DNA from: an uncultured Lachnospiraceae bacterium
GTDB lineage: Bacteria > Bacillota > Clostridia > Lachnospirales > Lachnospiraceae
NCBI GenBank assembly: GCA_949948715.1
Contig: CATLGW010000019.1
Coordinates: forward strand, 1-43,125
Length of the DNA stretch: 43,125 bases
Direction: 5' to 3'
Shown: positions 42,317 to 43,125 of the stretch, piece after piece
Layout: each line of letters starts with the position of its first letter
Position numbering within the stretch: the stretch's first letter is position 1
Made by a program: the position numbers and the translations under genes
The notes under the pieces: model-generated
The model's database searches: none
Told to the model about the DNA's origin: nothing
The model's input: only the letters and a program-made list of their open reading frames with translations

Positions 42317-42572
42317 AATGTTTTTTCTCCAATTCTGCAAAAACTATCTCTGCGTCAACTGCTTCTGCTCCGTTAGCAATTTCCTGCTCAGACTCAAATA
42401 TGGCTTGGTCAATGCGGTTCATTCTTGCAAATTTATCATATAATTCACTACTCATTACAACCAAATCGCTATATCCGTTCTTGGTAATAAAAATAGGCTC
42501 CTGTTCCTTGTGTGCGATATTAGAAATCTCGGTTGTATTGCGTAAATCCTTAATAGGCATAATAAGTGGCAT
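42309..42572 (-). CDS. Phd/YefM-family antitoxin
   Basis: An 87-residue protein. The N-terminal DNA-binding part IKDLRNTTEISNIAHKEQEPIFITKNGYSDLVVMSSELYDKF is the classic Phd/YefM pattern; the acidic C-terminal helix (ESEQEIANGAEAVDAEIVFAELEKKHFG) should wrap the toxin. ATG has GGAG 9 nt upstream. It precedes its toxin in the same operon under the promoter at 42599-42628 and probably represses it. Confidence 0.9.
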   Translation of the reverse strand: MPLIMPIKDLRNTTEISNIAHKEQEPIFITKNGYSDLVVMSSELYDKFARMNRIDQAIFESEQEIANGAEAVDAEIVFAELEKKHFG

Positions 42573-42598
42573 AATGCTTCACTCCTTTCTTTGGCACA

Positions 42599-42628
42599 AT
42601 TATAGCATAATTATGTCCAAGATGACAA
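42599..42628 (-). promoter_or_regulatory. Promoter of the toxin-antitoxin pair
   Basis: Minus strand: -35 TTGTCA (42623-42628), 18-bp spacer, consensus -10 TATAAT (42599-42604). An A+T-rich imperfect palindrome around CATAATTATG lies between the boxes and could be the antitoxin operator. Confidence 0.7.
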
Positions 42629-42634
42629 CAAAAA

Positions 42635-42934
42635 ATGCAATATGATGAAATTTTAATATTTCAATCAACGAAAAGAGGACAAATAGAAATTAATATTATT
42701 TATGCAGCCTACAATATCCACCATAACAGCATTGATGTATACACCTATGCCGGAAACTTTTTACGGATAGACTGCAATAAAGCAGAAGAAGGATTGAAAA
42801 CCACTCCCGGATCGGAATGTGCCTTAAATGCTTTGGCAATAGCAATAGACGAGCCGCTTGAATATGTAAGACTTTTTCTTGATGGCAATATGCAGATGTG
42901 GGTGGATGCAGAAGATTCTCTGGAAATTTGTTAG
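42635..42934 (+). CDS. Small DUF6061-like protein, intact copy
   Basis: A 99-residue frame. The conserved part starts at about residue 19 (INIIYAAYNIHHNSIDVYT) and ends PLEYVRLFLDGNMQMWVDAEDSLEIC. The general style (short beta strands, then a P-L-x-Y-x-x-L helix) resembles DUF6061-type proteins carried on Lachnospiraceae mobile DNA, from memory only. ATG 42635 is the only usual start in frame but has no ribosome binding site; the broken copy shows AAGAGG before an ATG exactly where this copy has ATT (42689). It may start at ATT, or be weakly translated. Flanked downstream by a bidirectional terminator. Confidence 0.55.
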   Translation: MQYDEILIFQSTKRGQIEINIIYAAYNIHHNSIDVYTYAGNFLRIDCNKAEEGLKTTPGSECALNALAIAIDEPLEYVRLFLDGNMQMWVDAEDSLEIC

Positions 42935-42960
42935 GAAAAATTTGAAATAATTGCTTCTTT

Positions 42961-42996
42961 AAACAAACTATGACATAATGGTGTCATAGTTTGTTT
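42961..42996. terminator. Bidirectional terminator hairpin
   Basis: AAACAAACTATGACA (42961-42975) and its perfect complement (42982-42996) form a 15-bp stem with a 6-nt loop between two convergent genes. A TTTGTTTGTTAT run serves the plus strand. Confidence 0.8.
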
Positions 42997-43012
42997 GTTA
43001 TACTAGTATAAC
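42997..43012. repeat. Perfect 16-bp palindrome
   Basis: GTTATACTAGTATAAC is fully self-complementary and directly abuts the terminator hairpin. It could be a protein-binding or recombination site; no function is shown. Confidence 0.5.
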
Positions 43013-43021
43013 GTTCGCCAA

Positions 43022-43125
43022 TTAACTGGACTTTTTAATTGGTAGTGTATCTACAATGACTTCCTCTGATACATTGATATCATCAAGGTTATATTTCCAG
43101 TGGAATACCACTGGCTCTGCGTTGA
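43022..43125 (-). CDS. C-terminal end of a gene cut by the window edge
   Basis: The minus strand is open from the window edge to TAA at 43024-43022, giving about 34 codons: the phrase includes EPVVFHWKYNLDDINVSEEV and ends VDTLPIKKSS. The mixed composition looks like true coding sequence, and a terminator hairpin follows it. I cannot assign the family from this fragment. Confidence 0.5.
   Translation of the reverse strand, partial: NAEPVVFHWKYNLDDINVSEEVIVDTLPIKKSS

Overview
The window looks like chromosomal DNA of an anaerobic Clostridia member, most likely a Lachnospiraceae gut commensal. The grounds are gene content and order (secA followed by a frameshifted prfB, a tsaE-tsaB-rimI cluster, an FMN-riboswitch-controlled RibU, LplB/YtcP-type oligosaccharide permeases), AGGAGG-type ribosome binding sites and sigma-A promoters with mostly 17-bp spacers. 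The species assignment is inference.

Layout. (1) 1-390, minus strand: a probable rRNA-operon leader at the edge, preceded by tRNA-Ser(GGA) and tRNA-Ser(UGA) with a consensus promoter. (2) 586-5065, minus: a rhamnogalacturonan-acetylesterase-like SGNH hydrolase behind a carbohydrate ABC transporter (lipoprotein, two permeases) with a promoter and operator-like palindromes. (3) 5448-11541, minus: housekeeping cluster ycxB-like, tsaE, tsaB, rimI, a small zinc-ribbon protein, RNase Z, a small anchored protein, tsaD, ispD. It covers most of the tRNA t6A synthesis machinery. (4) 11813-15426, minus: MacAB-like tripartite ABC system. (5) 15595-16640, minus: RibU under an FMN riboswitch with a terminator platform; then tex (16685-19087). 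(6) 19280-21120, plus: three small membrane or metal-binding proteins, including a SprA-like HExxH protein. (7) 21131-24888, minus: secA-prfB, with prfB needing a +1 frameshift at CUU UAA C. (8) 25140-38189: HD-GYP protein and a pectin/galacturonate catabolic island.

The pectin island holds a cytoplasmic pectin methylesterase, a GH28 polygalacturonase in an operon with an unidentified 155-residue protein and a TIM-barrel isomerase, UxaB-UxaA, a LacI regulator and UxaC. The implied route is import of methyl-esterified or acetylated oligogalacturonides by the ABC system, de-esterification and hydrolysis in the cytoplasm, then galacturonate -> tagaturonate (UxaC) -> altronate (UxaB) -> 2-keto-3-deoxygluconate (UxaA). 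The kinase and aldolase for the last steps are not in the window. A near-perfect LacI/cre-type operator sits on the uxaB transcription start.

(9) 38391-43125: a DUF1266-like membrane protein, then a more A+T-rich, mosaic accessory end with a HAD phosphatase, a C39-like cysteine-cluster protein, a glycine-zipper protein, a ParE/Phd-type toxin-antitoxin pair, and an intact plus a broken copy of a small gene.

The most unusual structure is a tandem pair of 101-bp elements (29957-30163) filling the gap between the polygalacturonase and isomerase genes. Each copy folds into a long hairpin that pairs better as RNA of the operon's own strand, and differences between the copies keep the pairing. No CRISPR array, complete insertion sequence or prophage was seen.
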